The position numbers and the translations under genes are program-made. Of a DNA stretch of 64,000 bases, positions 48,441 to 58,471 are shown in pieces. The stretch is from assembly GCA_024180945.1 (NCBI GenBank), contig JAKSGN010000002.1:2108001-2172000 (forward strand), given 5' to 3'. The stretch is from Macrophomina tecta. Taxonomy: Eukaryota; Ascomycota; Dothideomycetes; Botryosphaeriales; Botryosphaeriaceae. The notes under the pieces are model-generated. The model ran no database searches. It was not told where the DNA came from and worked only from the letters and a program-made list of their open reading frames with translations. The first letter of the stretch is position 1; the number at the start of each line of letters is the position of its first letter.

Positions 48441-48528
48441 AGGCAGAGAGGCAGAGAGGCAGAGAGGCCGCCAGGCCGCCAGGCCGCCAGGCCGCCAGGC
48501 CGCCAGGCCGCCAGGCAGCCAGGCAGCC
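48441..48528. repeat. 8-bp tandem repeat (GGCAGAGA then GGCCGCCA)
   Basis: Three GGCAGAGA units run directly into about seven GGCCGCCA units and then degenerate GGCAGCCA units. The period of eight cycles all reading frames, which explains repetitive overlapping ORFs on both strands. Confidence 0.9.
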
Positions 48529-49290
48529 AAGCACTGACCGCGTGCCTGGCGCCACACAAAACCTCGAGCAGAAGGCAGAAGAAGCAATCCTGACGAACGC
48601 CCCTGCAGCACAATGCCCGTGACCCGTCTCCGCTCCGCCGTCTCCGGGAAGAGGCTCTCGGCTGGCTGCGACCACCGGGCTCTTGCAGATTCCCAGCGAC
48701 CCGGCTGACTCGAGCTCGTGTCTCGAGATTGGCGGACGGCCTCTTCCGCGGGGCTCGCACACGGCATGGAGAGCTCTCCGGCAGCGCCGCCAGCGGATCC
48801 GCTGGTTGGCGGCGATCTCGTTTCTCAGCGGCGGCGAGGGTTGCATCCTTGGCCGGCAAGGATCAGCTCCGGAGCGGCACTCGTCGTCATTTGGAGGCGC
48901 GCGTCTGCTCGCTGCCTGCCGTCCGAGGCTCGCCCGGAGTGACAGGAGCTGCTGCCCCAGACGCCTGCCGAGCAGCTGACGCCAGCGGCGGCCATTGGCA
49001 CGCTGCGCTCACGGAAAACTTTATATCCCAAGCCACACTCAGCTCCGCCAAGGCCCAGCTTCCCGGCCGCGTATGGGGGATGGGCGGTCTACAGGGAAGC
49101 AGCCGCTCTCTCGCTTTCCTTGACCTGCGCCGTGTGTCTCTCCATCACCTCAACACGACCGCGTACGGCCGAACCGACCGCCTCTCCCCTTTCCTCCTGC
49201 CTCCTCCCCCAAGCGCTGACGCCCGCTCAAGCGCCTCCGCGTCTCGGCATTGTGCGCGCGCCGCTCGCTCACGTCCTCATTGTGCCGCCG

Positions 49291-49296
49291 TATAAG
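49291..49296 (+). promoter_or_regulatory. TATA-like box (TATAAG)
   Basis: Lies upstream of the rhodopsin-transporter fusion gene and is followed by CT-rich leader-like sequence. Confidence 0.3.
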
Positions 49297-49594
49297 CTTA
49301 ACCACCTGTCCCGATCGGTCGGCGCACCGGCTGTGACATTGCGCCACTCACCAGCTCTCGAGTCCGTCCACGCTTGAACATCCCGGTTTCGTTTTTCCTA
49401 ACAGCAGCCAACCCGGCCAACCCCGCAAATCCTCCCCCTGTTAAACTGCGCATCGCTGCCACTCAGGAAGAGAGAGAGGGAGAGGAAAAAATAAGGCCGC
49501 CCAGGTAAGCTGTGAGCAGGACGCCGCGGCCTGCGCGTCCTGCTTCCACGCTCACCCAGCCACTTGACCTCTCCCCCCGGTGTCCTCCGGGACA

Positions 49595-49684
49595 ATGGTT
49601 GAGCAAGCAGCATGTCGACCAGCGATGGCGATGGCGATTACGAGAGCCGCGGCCCCATTGTCCTGGCTGTCTCAATTGCTATGA
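49595..49684 (+). promoter_or_regulatory. Upstream ORF overlapping the fusion gene start
   Basis: An ATG in good context (A at -3, G at +4) at 49595 opens a 29-codon frame ending in TGA at 49682-49684. It overlaps the main ATG (49612) in another frame. If the transcript starts upstream of 49595, this uORF should reduce translation of the main protein. Confidence 0.4.
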
Positions 49685-52358
49685 TTGTCTGCTCGACAGT
49701 CTTCCTCACTGCTCGCTTGGCTTCGCGCATCGGTATCGTCAAGAAAATCGGATGGGACGACTACTTCATGACTCTCGCCTGGGTTCTCGCTTTTGGTCTT
49801 TCCTTCGCCATCTGCTACGGCGTCAAGTACGGTTTAGGAGAGCATGAGGCCAACATCCCCGATTCGCAGGATCCTCCCCTCAGGAAACTGGAATATGTCT
49901 TCACCGTCCTTTACGTATGTTTCCCCTATAACTTTCTGACTGTGCAAGTGTGCTGTGGGCTTTATCGATCAGGATTTCATTACGACTCGATTTCGTCAAT
50001 CGCTTGCTGATTGCCGCGCAGAACCCATGCCTCATGGCGACCAAGACATCCATCTTAGTCTTCTATCTCACCCTTTCCAAGAGTCATCGCGCCTTCAGGT
50101 GGGGCGTCATCGCAACCCTTTTAGTCGTCAATCTAGGCGGTGCCGCCCTCACCGTCCTCAATATTGTCCAGTGTCGGCCAATAGGCGCTGCCTTCGTCAA
50201 TCCCGTGCCGCCCGGTGCCCATTGCACTGATATCGTCACCCTTTACCTATCCTCGGCGCCGCTGAACATCATTACCGACCTCGCTACCCTGTTCCTGCCC
50301 ATGCCCATCCTTACCTCGATGCGGCTGCCAAAGAAACAAAAGACAATCCTCGTCGTCACCTTCGGATTCGGTGTTTTCGTCGCCGTCGTCGACGTCGTTC
50401 GGATTGCCTATCTCCAATCAGCCGCTACCACCCGTCTCCGGGACATTCAGCACCACACTGAGAACAATGATTCAAGGAACTACGAACAGAGTGACTTTTC
50501 CTGGTATGCGTCGCTATCCTTTCTCTGGAGCAGCATCGAGGTCAACGTCGGAATATGCTGCGGATGTGTACCTGCGCTGAAGCCTCTGGTTTCTCGTTTT
50601 CTTCCCCGCTTCATCCGGGACGCTGGAGAGACAGTCCACTCCATCACCCATCGCCGGGAGACCTTCACCGACATTGATATGATTAATGCGCAGCGGATCC
50701 CATCTGCCTCCGACCCCTCACCAACCAGGCCACCGCCTCCTGCATCCACAAATCCGGACGAACCCATGGGCATGATAGATTTCCTGACTACGCCGGACAT
50801 GAGGGAGCTTCCAGAATGCGAGCGAACGCCAACTGCCTTGACGAACACGACAAGGCATACGAGCCCACGTTCTCCTACTTTCTTTGATTTCGTTCATTTG
50901 AAGAGGAAGAAGAGTTTGGTCCAACTGACCAACGCTGAGTCCGTATTTCCCGTTGCTATGGTCACCATTCTGTTCTTCCTGTGGGGGTTCGCCTACGGTC
51001 TTCTTGATGTCCTGAATGTCCAGTTCCAGACAATTGCCGGCATGTCAAGAGGTCAGACCATCAGCATCCATAGCCTTTACTTCGCCGGTTATTTTGTTGG
51101 ACCACTGACCTATGGACGCCTCGTCCTCAAAAAGTACGGGTTCAAAGTATGTTTCATGGCCGGGCTTTGTATCTATGCTTGTGGCACTCTCGTCTTCTGG
51201 CCTTCGGCAGTCCTGACCTCCTACCCGGCGTTCCTCATTTCAAATTTCATCGTCGGCCTGGGGCTGTCTACCCTTGAAATCGCAGCGAACCCCTTCACGA
51301 TCCTCTGTGGGCCCCCGAGGTATGCCGAAACTCGTCTCAACATTTCGCAAGGCGTCCAGGCCATCGGCACCATTGTCTCGCCGCTGCTAGCAAAGAAAGT
51401 CCTGTTCCGGATTGATGCCGACTCGCTAATCGACGTCCAGTGGACCTATCTGGGCATAGCTCTGTTCACTGTGCTGTTGGCCGTCGCGTACTACTACGTC
51501 CCGATTCCCGAGGCCTCCGATAACGAGCTTGAAGACAGTGCTGAGCGAGTTGACGATGCACACCACGCTCGCGTCTTCTCCATTCGCATCATCTGGATCA
51601 CTCTCAGCATTGGCGCGCTTTCCCAATTCTTCTATGTCGGTTTTCAAGAATCTGTTTCCACCGGCTTCAACAACTACATGGAATATGTCGCCGATTACAT
51701 TGACGAGACCAATCATCTTGCCTACGCGCACACCGCCTTTGCTGTCTCCCGCTTCATAGCTGCCTTCGCCACCGTGTGGGCCAAGCCCCGCTATGTTCTG
51801 GCCTTCTGCTACGCCGGCGTTCTCGCTTTCTCTGGCGTGTGCTTCCGGGAGTCTGGAGACGCTGCTGCCATCGGCATCGTCTTCACGTATTTTTTTGAGG
51901 GGCCCATATTCTCGCTCATCTTCGCTCAGACGCTCAGGGGAATGGGTCGTCACACCAAGGAAGCGAGCGCCATCATTACTGCTAGTATAATCGGTGGTGC
52001 TATTTTCCCTCCAATCAACTTCGCTGTTGGTGGTGGCAGGAATTGGCAGTACGCCTGGTGTGTACCGATTGCTGCTGCTGCATGCGGCTCAATAATGCCA
52101 CTGTGGTGTAATCTGGTCCCCACGGCGGCAAGGCAAGTCGACCCTCCAACTGAGAATGCTGCCGCAGAAGAACCGAGCTCGCGACTGAGTACGCCACGAT
52201 TAGCAACGCCGAGATTGGGGACCCCGAGCCACAGATGGGCGAACAAGGTCATGGGGCCTCTACAGAGGGTTGTAAAGAAAATTGAGGGGAGAGAAGGCAC
52301 GCCAGCTGTACAGCGGAAAGAAAGACGAAGCTGGCCGAGTCTCTCACCATCCCGATGA
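49612..52358 (+). CDS. Fusion of fungal rhodopsin-like 7-TM domain and FucP-type MFS transporter
   Basis: Two exons, 49612-49914 and 50022-52358, with a 107-bp intron (GTATGT..GCGCAG), giving 879 residues. Exon 2 is uninterrupted across the domain junction. Residues 10-290 match the fungal rhodopsin-like integral membrane domain: ARLASRIGIVKKIGWDDYFM near 35-55, LYNPCLMATKTSILVFYL at the splice junction, a Q-C-R-P motif after TM4, and TDLATLFLPMPIL. This group lacks the retinal lysine story of true opsins and its role is unknown. A 120-residue hydrophilic linker follows. Residues 408-815 are a full MFS carrier of the L-fucose/glucose-galactose permease type, starting FFLWGFAYGLLDVLN, with SLYFAGYFVGP, GLGLSTLEIAANPF, NISQGVQAIG and IGGAIFPP. 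A cytosolic tail with repeated RLxTP units ends the protein. Sugar uptake or sensing at the plasma membrane is inferred. Confidence 0.88.
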
Positions 52359-52445
52359 CCATTCCTTTATAATTACTGTACAGACGGATTCACACTGGTA
52401 AATATGGCTGCATAGGGCACGGCGTTGACGGATTTTACCTTTAAG

Positions 52446-52467
52446 TTTTTTTTTTTTTTTTTTTTTT
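52446..52467. repeat. Poly(T) tract, 22 bases
   Basis: Uninterrupted T run directly downstream of the fusion gene. Confidence 0.95.
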
Positions 52468-53294
52468 CTTCCCGTAACCTCAAGATCTAACACTCTAGGT
52501 CATAGGAGGGCGGGCTTTTTGCATTGCATGGTGGCTTACGTGATGTCCCCTTTTTTTTCCCCCTCCCATTTTCCTTTTGCGAGAAATCTATCGAAGAAAA
52601 GTTGGGCGGCTTTTTACGTCTCGATGGGTGGCTATCCTTTCTTCAGGTTTCGTCTTGCTTTGTTTGCTGAGAGATATCCCCGGCGGTACATCCCCGTTGT
52701 AACGTTGCTATCCAAAATTTCACCTTTTTGATTTCTTTTCAATGAATGTACAGATAGAGCAGGTGTAGCGGGTCTGTCAAAGTACATCCGGCCTGCAAAC
52801 CAGTCGAGGTGGCGTGGAGGAAGGAATGGCAAGCAACCGCCATTCAAAGCAAACAAGAGACGCTCGTCTTGCCGTTGCTTGTGGATATATTCAATGATCG
52901 CGCTCAAAGCCAATGATATGGGAATAGCTCAGTACTCGATGAGTTGCTGATGGAATTAAGCAGTCTAACTCCGGCGTCTGCCGTTCCGCTACGGCCGACT
53001 TGCCGGCCACGACTTCACGGAGTAAAGCGGCTTTTAGCTATTATTCCCGATGATGGAGGGGCTGCGTCACGACACCAGCGCGGATGCGCGGGGTCGAGGC
53101 ATACCCGAAATCTACTTGCACTAATTGTTTGTGAATATATAGCAGGATTCGCGGACTTAGGCGTATAGTGCGGCTATCGGCTACTTCGAGCCACCAGGTT
53201 CCGGTCGTATGAGCTATGCATTGGGGGGAATATAGAGCGCTTGAATATTGGTGCACGTCTTTCCGCAGATTTCAGGCACCTGCCTACCATAGAA

Positions 53295-53302
53295 TATATA
53301 AG
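53295..53302 (+). promoter_or_regulatory. TATA box (TATATAAG)
   Basis: Strong TATA-type match 107 bp upstream of the aldo-keto reductase ATG, a fitting distance for a fungal promoter. Confidence 0.55.
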
Positions 53303-53408
53303 AGTGCCTCGCCCGCTGCTTGTGTGAATCCAATTCCCCTCACTCATCCGGAGCGGAACAGAAGCTTCGCACAACAATCAATCACTAACCGTTTCGGAGT
53401 CACCCAAC

Positions 53409-54563
53409 ATGGCAGCTCTTCTCACTCGCAAGCTCGGAAAGAATGGCCCTGAAGTCACAGGCCTTGGACTTGGGCTGATGGGTTTGAGCGCCTTCTATGG
53501 CCCGGCCAAGCCGGACAGTGAGAGGCTGGCCCTTCTTGACAAGGCCTACGAATTGGGAGCTAGGAACTGGGACACCGGTACGTAAATCGCCGTCACGCCT
53601 TGAGAAGCGTCAGCATTTGTTTAGCGCCTTGCCTTTGAACCACCCCGCCCCCGCAAACACCACGCCCCAAGCATCTTGGACTAATGTGAACATACCCTCG
53701 ATCCAGCCGACATGTACGGCGACAACGAAGACCTGCTCGGCAAGTGGTTCGCGGCCAACCCGGACAAGCGCGACCACATCTTCCTGGCGACCAAGTTCGC
53801 CAACAAGGTGGAGGCCGACGGCTCGCGCAGCATCGACTCGTCGCCCGAGTACGCCAAAGCAGCGCTCGCGCGCTCGCTGAAGCGCCTCGGCCTGCCCTCC
53901 GTCGACCTGTACTACTGCCACCGGCTGGACGGCGTGACGCCCATCGAAAAGACGGTCCAGGCCCTGCTCGAGCTCAAGAACGAGGGCAAGATCAAGTACA
54001 TCGGCCTGTCCGAGTGCAGCGCTGCGTCGCTGCGGCGCGCCTCGCGCATCACCCACATCGACGCCGTGCAGATCGAGTACTCGCCGTGGGTGCTGGACAT
54101 CGAGAACCCGCAGGTCGGGCTGCTGGCGGCGTGCCGCGAGCTGGGCACCGCCGTCGTCGCCTACTCGCCCATCGGCCGCGGCATGCTGTCGGGCGCCATC
54201 CGCTCGCCCGCCGACTTCGCCGGCGAGGGCGACTTCCGCGCCATGCTGCCGCGCTTCAGCCCCGAGAACTTCCCCAAGAACCTGCAGCTCGTCGACGCCA
54301 TCGAGAGCCTCGCCCGCCGCAAGGGCGTCACGGCCACCCAGCTGACGCTGGCGTGGCTGTTGAGGCAGGGCCCGGACGTCATCCCCATCCCCGGCACCAC
54401 CAGGCAGGATCGCTTGCAGGAGAACTTGAAGGCGTTGAGCGTTGAGTTGAGCGATGCGGAGGACAAGGAGATCAGACAGGCGGCTGAGAATGCGGAGGTG
54501 GCGGGCGAGAGGTACCCGGCCGCTTTCATGCATAGCTGCTTCGCGGATACGCCGCCATTGTAG
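53409..54563 (+). CDS. NADP-dependent aldo-keto reductase
   Basis: Two exons, 53409-53577 and 53707-54563, with a 129-bp intron (GTACGT..ATCCAG); the join restores NWDTADMYG and gives 341 residues, normal for the family. The enzyme reduces aldehydes or ketones with NADPH in the cytosol. The catalytic tetrad is visible: D55 and Y60 (WDTADMYG), K86 (LATKFANK) and H128 (YYCHRLDG). The barrel-end cofactor motif IPGTTRQDRLQENLKAL is intact. Overall it resembles the AKR13/YakC-type group that includes pyridoxal and perakine reductases; the substrate is unknown. Codons from 53712 to about 54400 end almost only in G or C, much more so than exon 1 or the last 150 bp. A strong TATA box lies at 53295 and AATAAA at 54698. 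Confidence 0.95.
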
Positions 54564-54697
54564 GGAAAACAGAAACGGAAAGAGAGGGGAGGGGGAGAAG
54601 AAAGGACGAGGATAGGAATATGCGATCAAGAAGGACGACCTATCCTCACGGTTTTGACCCACTAGTTTTTCTTTTTCCTAGTATGGGCAGTTGACTC

Positions 54698-54703
54698 AAT
54701 AAA
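54698..54703 (+). terminator. Probable polyadenylation signal AATAAA
   Basis: Canonical hexamer 135 bp past the aldo-keto reductase stop codon. Confidence 0.5.
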
Positions 54704-55118
54704 ACTCATCCATAGTCAGTCCACTTCGAGCTGTGCCACGAAAACAAGAAAAAGCAGTGCTAAAACGAACAGTCCAATCTCTCGGAGAAGACTATGCAAG
54801 AGAAGCGAAAGAGGAAAGGGCTTGGTTCTAATGCACTCTCGGGCCTCTTATCTCCCGCACCTTTATGCTCACATTACCATGGATGCTCGACGTCGTACGA
54901 AGCAGCAGTCATCTGAGGAGCCTTTTACGGCATAGGAACATCATAATACCAGTATTAACCTCCTCATTCCTTTTACTCAATCCAGAATACCAGCCTCTAC
55001 ACGTATCAGTGCCTCTCAGTCTCTCGAGCAAACGAAAGACATGATATCCACAAGCCAATGGAAGCAAGAAGATACAGTTTTCTCAGCGCCTTATGCAAGA
55101 CCAACAGCGAGAAGTCAG

Positions 55119-55137
55119 AAAAAAAAAAAAAAAAAAA
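55119..55137. repeat. Poly(A) tract, 19 bases
   Basis: Uninterrupted A run in the convergent intergenic region. Confidence 0.95.
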
Positions 55138-55516
55138 GACGGCTCTAACCGAGTAGTAGCAGTGGCGTAGCAGCAGCCCCCAAAAGTAGGAAGCCAGCCG
55201 AGGCGCGAAAAACAGCCGGCCTCCGTAGAAGCCAGCAAACGGAGAAAAGGTGGTATATACTCGCGAAAAGAGAACGCCTCACCCAACCCAATTTCCATGA
55301 ACGCTCCTGTTTCCCATATGACCCAAGTAATGACGTGGACGGAATCTGACACTAGACGAAAAGCCTTGTGTGTGTATACAATCTGAACCCGAAAGCAAGA
55401 GTAAAGAGATGGCAAGCCAAGAAACACTCGGCAAGAAGAGAAAGGGAAACGCTGCGCTCTTCAAGATGTCAGTCCATCAGCCTGCTGTAGACAGCCTGGA
55501 AAGTTTCACGGCCATT

Positions 55517-58471
55517 TCAGTTTCCGACCGTGTTCTCCTCTTCACTTCCCATCCGTTCTACTTCAGCTGCAATTTGCTCATACCACGCTCCGTGTGCTTT
55601 CCGGTCGACCTCGCTGATGCGCGTCAACTGCTCAACGACATCGCCAACCTGCCCTACGAATTCTGGCAACCCGCTGGTAGCGAGACCCTCGCTAGCACCA
55701 GTCGCCGCACGAACCCTTTCACCGCTCGTGCTGGCGCTGATCCGAGTCAAGATGTGCGTCTTCAGGCGGCCGAAGAGCACCTTCATGACGGGATCAGTGA
55801 GACGTCCAGCAGCAGCCTGGGAAAGAAGGCGAGTGATGGTGTTGCTGAGCTGAGTGCGGGTGTTTGGAGGCATCGCGTGCGAAGACTCGATGACCGAGAG
55901 GATCTTCTGTGGCATGGATCCATCCTCTTTGAGGTAGCCTTCTTTCAAAAGTGACCATAGCCGCTGGGCCTCTGGCTTCCATTGCGATCTGACATCCCGG
56001 CGTAGCAAGTTCTTTGCAGTGAGCAAAATGGCTCCAACCGTGGTGATCTTGACCGAGTCCTCGCGAATACGGGCAAGGCGGGCTTGATCGAGAGAAAGCG
56101 TCTCAGGCACTTCAGACTCCTGAAGCGGCGGAGGCGCAATAGCCAGATCAACGAGACCACGGGCGTAGATCTTCTGTGCAGTTGGGGGACCGTAAATTGG
56201 ATCGCGGCGGTCTGCTTCAGTGAGACAGTTGACGCTGGCACTGCTGAACCAGCGCCTTGTCTTCTGCAGCGTAATTACACCACTGTCAAGATCCTGGGCG
56301 AAAGCACGTTGCTCATACCCAGGCGCCTCTTTGATGAGTGTAGGCGCCATAGTTTGGAGCAGGTAGTTCTGATAATCCAGAGCGAGCAGGTCAATGACGT
56401 GAAGTAGCTTGAACAACTTCCCAATCATCTGGTCGAGGTCACCTGGCTGTTGCAGTTCCTCCGCTAATGCTTTCACCTGAGCATCTCTGAAGGGAGCGCA
56501 GAGCTTGGGTAGAATCGACGCCATGAAGGAGTAGAACTTGTCGTATGAGAAGACACCTTGTGTGGCCTGCTGATGGATGAACTCGGGGTCCAGGGCCTCG
56601 GAGATGAGCTTATACATGGAGTTTCCTGGCTTCAACAGTCTCAGAAGCTTGCCCCTGATGTTATCTGCCATGGCAGTGGTCCAGGGTGCACCCTCCCCAC
56701 GCTCAAAGCCGCGCTTCATGCTCTCGCAGATCTCGCGGTTCAAGGTATCCCTAATCTCCGACGGCTGGGCCTCGTCGATCCTGAATTCCTTGTCTATGGC
56801 AAGCTCATGCACAAGGATTCTGTTGGAGGGCATAGGCGAGAAAAGCATCGCGAGAGTATCCGCATGTGCCCCTTCGATATCAATATCGCCCTGTGATGCG
56901 ATGCCTGCATCTTCCTGCAAGAGGTCACGCCCTCTCGAGGTCTGCTCGGCACCTGCTGAAGTCGACGTCTCACTACTGCTCTCCGATGCATCTGAGGAAG
57001 TATCGCTCTCGGCAGCTCTGGGTCGCACGTCACCGACGGGTCGCCGCCGCCTTTCCTTCGCTCTTGCCCGTCTGTTCTCATGGATGGCTTTCTTGATTAG
57101 CTGGTTTGCCCGTTCGGGGCCAGCCAACTTGCGGATCTTGCTGAGAAGAATGACCTGGTTATCCCGGATGCCTTGGCGATAGTCATTGGCAACTTCACCA
57201 CGAGTGTCATCCTTGACACTCTGCCAGATGGCGTCTAGGTTGACGAAGGAAGCGATCATCATCTCAACGAGGGTATGAGAATCCTGAGCCTTCCAGTCCG
57301 AGAACGCGGTAACAAAGGCGCCGTGAGCAAGCACCACCGTCTCCAACTGGGTTGGCGGAGGGGTGTATCGATTCGAAGGGCAAAGCTTGGACAAGGTGGA
57401 CTCGAAGGATATGATCAAATCAGTGGCCTTTTTGATCAGGTCCTGCTCGAGATCGCCATCTTTGCTGCTAAGGACAGCTGCCGGGTGCCCCAAGATGAGA
57501 TATGCGCTCAAGAAGGTGCGGATTGCAGCGGGATCGTTGGCAATGGACCCTTCTTCAGCGCCCCGCAGGCCGAACATGTCGAGTACATCTGCCGTGGCTG
57601 TGATCACCTTTTCCTCCGCTATTTGGGCGCTGATGTCTTCGAAGCTCGTATCATGGACTTTGTCGATCGACAGTCCGAGCTCCAAGAATGACTCCACCAT
57701 GCGGCGCCTGCGCCGCGTGCGCCAAGCTCGCTGGATGCGTCTGGCAGCAGTATCGTCGTCCAGCGCCGGAGCCGCGTCCGGAGACGTCTTCTTGGGCTCT
57801 GAGGACGGGACGCTCGCAGTGCGCGGGCGACGTTGGTTGCGTTTGTACTCCTGGCGCCTCCGCTCGGCCTCGGCCAGCTTCTCCTGCATCTCTGCCCTGT
57901 AACGGGCCTCCTCGGCGGCTTTCCTCTCCTTCATGTCCTCGGCTACCTTCTTGGCGCGGCGGACCTCCTCGGCGCAGGCGGCGGCAACCTGGGCCAGGTG
58001 CTTCTCACGGGCTTGCTGGGCGGCCAGAGCCTTCTCCTCGCTGTTGGACGAGCGCGGCGAGGACTTGGCCAGGGCGGCACGCAGGCGGACCTGCTCGGCG
58101 TGGGCGGCACGATCGGCCAGGCGGGCCTTGCGGCTCTCAAGAATGGAGGCGCGGCGCAAGTGTTGGGCGACATGATTGCTCTGGGAGGTTGTGGAGCGGT
58201 AAGCGGAGAGGCCGCTCTGGTGCGAATGGGTCGAGGAGATGGAGTTGCGGCGCGACGACTGGGCGGAGGATTTGCGGCGGTTGTTGGCGGTGCGGTAGAA
58301 GCGTGCGGCTATGCGCGGAGGAGGCGTGTGGACTCGGTCGGCGTCGTCCAGGGTGTGCTCGTCGTCGGACACGGCCATGGTGTCGTCGTCGTCGAAGCAG
58401 CGGTCGGTCGGGGTGGCGGGCGACTGCAGCTCGGGCAGGCTGTCCTGCGCCTCGTCGGCGTGCTGCATCAT
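55517..58471 (-). CDS. Tcp11/Sok1-family protein with IQ-like motif
   Basis: Single exon of 984 residues. The open frame extends to 58645, but without ATG; the first ATG is at 58471 (MMQHADEAQD). The N-terminal 200 residues are Ser/Arg-rich. Residues about 110-235 are highly charged with heptad character (AEEVRRAKKVAEDMKERKAAEEARYRAE split over two repeats) and likely form a coiled coil. An IQ-like motif, ARRIQRAWRTRRRRR, is near residue 245. From about 560 to the end lies the T-complex protein 11 domain, including VHELAIDKEFRI, MYKLISEALDPEFI and the late LLRRDVRSQWKPEAQRLWSLL. Yeast Sok1, a Tcp11 member, is linked genetically to cAMP/PKA signalling; a similar role here is inference. The IQ-like segment could bind calmodulin. 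The 3' end faces the aldo-keto reductase. Confidence 0.88.
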   Translation of the reverse strand: MMQHADEAQDSLPELQSPATPTDRCFDDDDTMAVSDDEHTLDDADRVHTPPPRIAARFYRTANNRRKSSAQSSRRNSISSTHSHQSGLSAYRSTTSQSNHVAQHLRRASILESRKARLADRAAHAEQVRLRAALAKSSPRSSNSEEKALAAQQAREKHLAQVAAACAEEVRRAKKVAEDMKERKAAEEARYRAEMQEKLAEAERRRQEYKRNQRRPRTASVPSSEPKKTSPDAAPALDDDTAARRIQRAWRTRRRRRMVESFLELGLSIDKVHDTSFEDISAQIAEEKVITATADVLDMFGLRGAEEGSIANDPAAIRTFLSAYLILGHPAAVLSSKDGDLEQDLIKKATDLIISFESTLSKLCPSNRYTPPPTQLETVVLAHGAFVTAFSDWKAQDSHTLVEMMIASFVNLDAIWQSVKDDTRGEVANDYRQGIRDNQVILLSKIRKLAGPERANQLIKKAIHENRRARAKERRRRPVGDVRPRAAESDTSSDASESSSETSTSAGAEQTSRGRDLLQEDAGIASQGDIDIEGAHADTLAMLFSPMPSNRILVHELAIDKEFRIDEAQPSEIRDTLNREICESMKRGFERGEGAPWTTAMADNIRGKLLRLLKPGNSMYKLISEALDPEFIHQQATQGVFSYDKFYSFMASILPKLCAPFRDAQVKALAEELQQPGDLDQMIGKLFKLLHVIDLLALDYQNYLLQTMAPTLIKEAPGYEQRAFAQDLDSGVITLQKTRRWFSSASVNCLTEADRRDPIYGPPTAQKIYARGLVDLAIAPPPLQESEVPETLSLDQARLARIREDSVKITTVGAILLTAKNLLRRDVRSQWKPEAQRLWSLLKEGYLKEDGSMPQKILSVIESSHAMPPNTRTQLSNTITRLLSQAAAGRLTDPVMKVLFGRLKTHILTRISASTSGERVRAATGASEGLATSGLPEFVGQVGDVVEQLTRISEVDRKAHGAWYEQIAAEVERMGSEEENTVGN

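Larger units (their letters stand above)
46728..49611. other. Intergenic region, 2.9 kb, GC-rich with a minisatellite
   Basis: No supportable gene. ORFs of 230-310 codons on the minus strand near 47.8-48.8 kb arise from GC-rich sequence and the 8-bp repeat and have no family motif. A TATA-like TATAAG at 49291-49296 lies 316 bp before the fusion gene's ATG. Confidence 0.45.
52359..53408. other. Intergenic between fusion gene and aldo-keto reductase
   Basis: 1 kb with a T22 tract at 52446-52467, about 90 bp past the fusion gene's stop and probably within or next to its 3' UTR. No gene is seen. Confidence 0.5.
54564..55516. other. Convergent intergenic region
   Basis: Shared 3' flank of the aldo-keto reductase (+) and the Tcp11-family gene (-). 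It contains an A19 tract at 55119-55137. No gene is seen. Confidence 0.5.

Noticed and set aside
47835..48846. Minus-strand ORFs of 238 and 310 codons
   Set aside because: They overlap in different frames, are driven by the 8-bp repeat and GC-rich composition, and show no motif.
52921..53030. tRNA-like words (TAGCTCAGT; a leucine-tRNA-like D-arm on the minus strand)
   Set aside because: No T-arm or closing acceptor stem is present in either orientation.
53610..54662. 350-codon minus-strand ORF and 233-codon plus-strand alternative frame
   Set aside because: Both arise from the extreme G/C third positions of the aldo-keto reductase, whose catalytic residues are intact.
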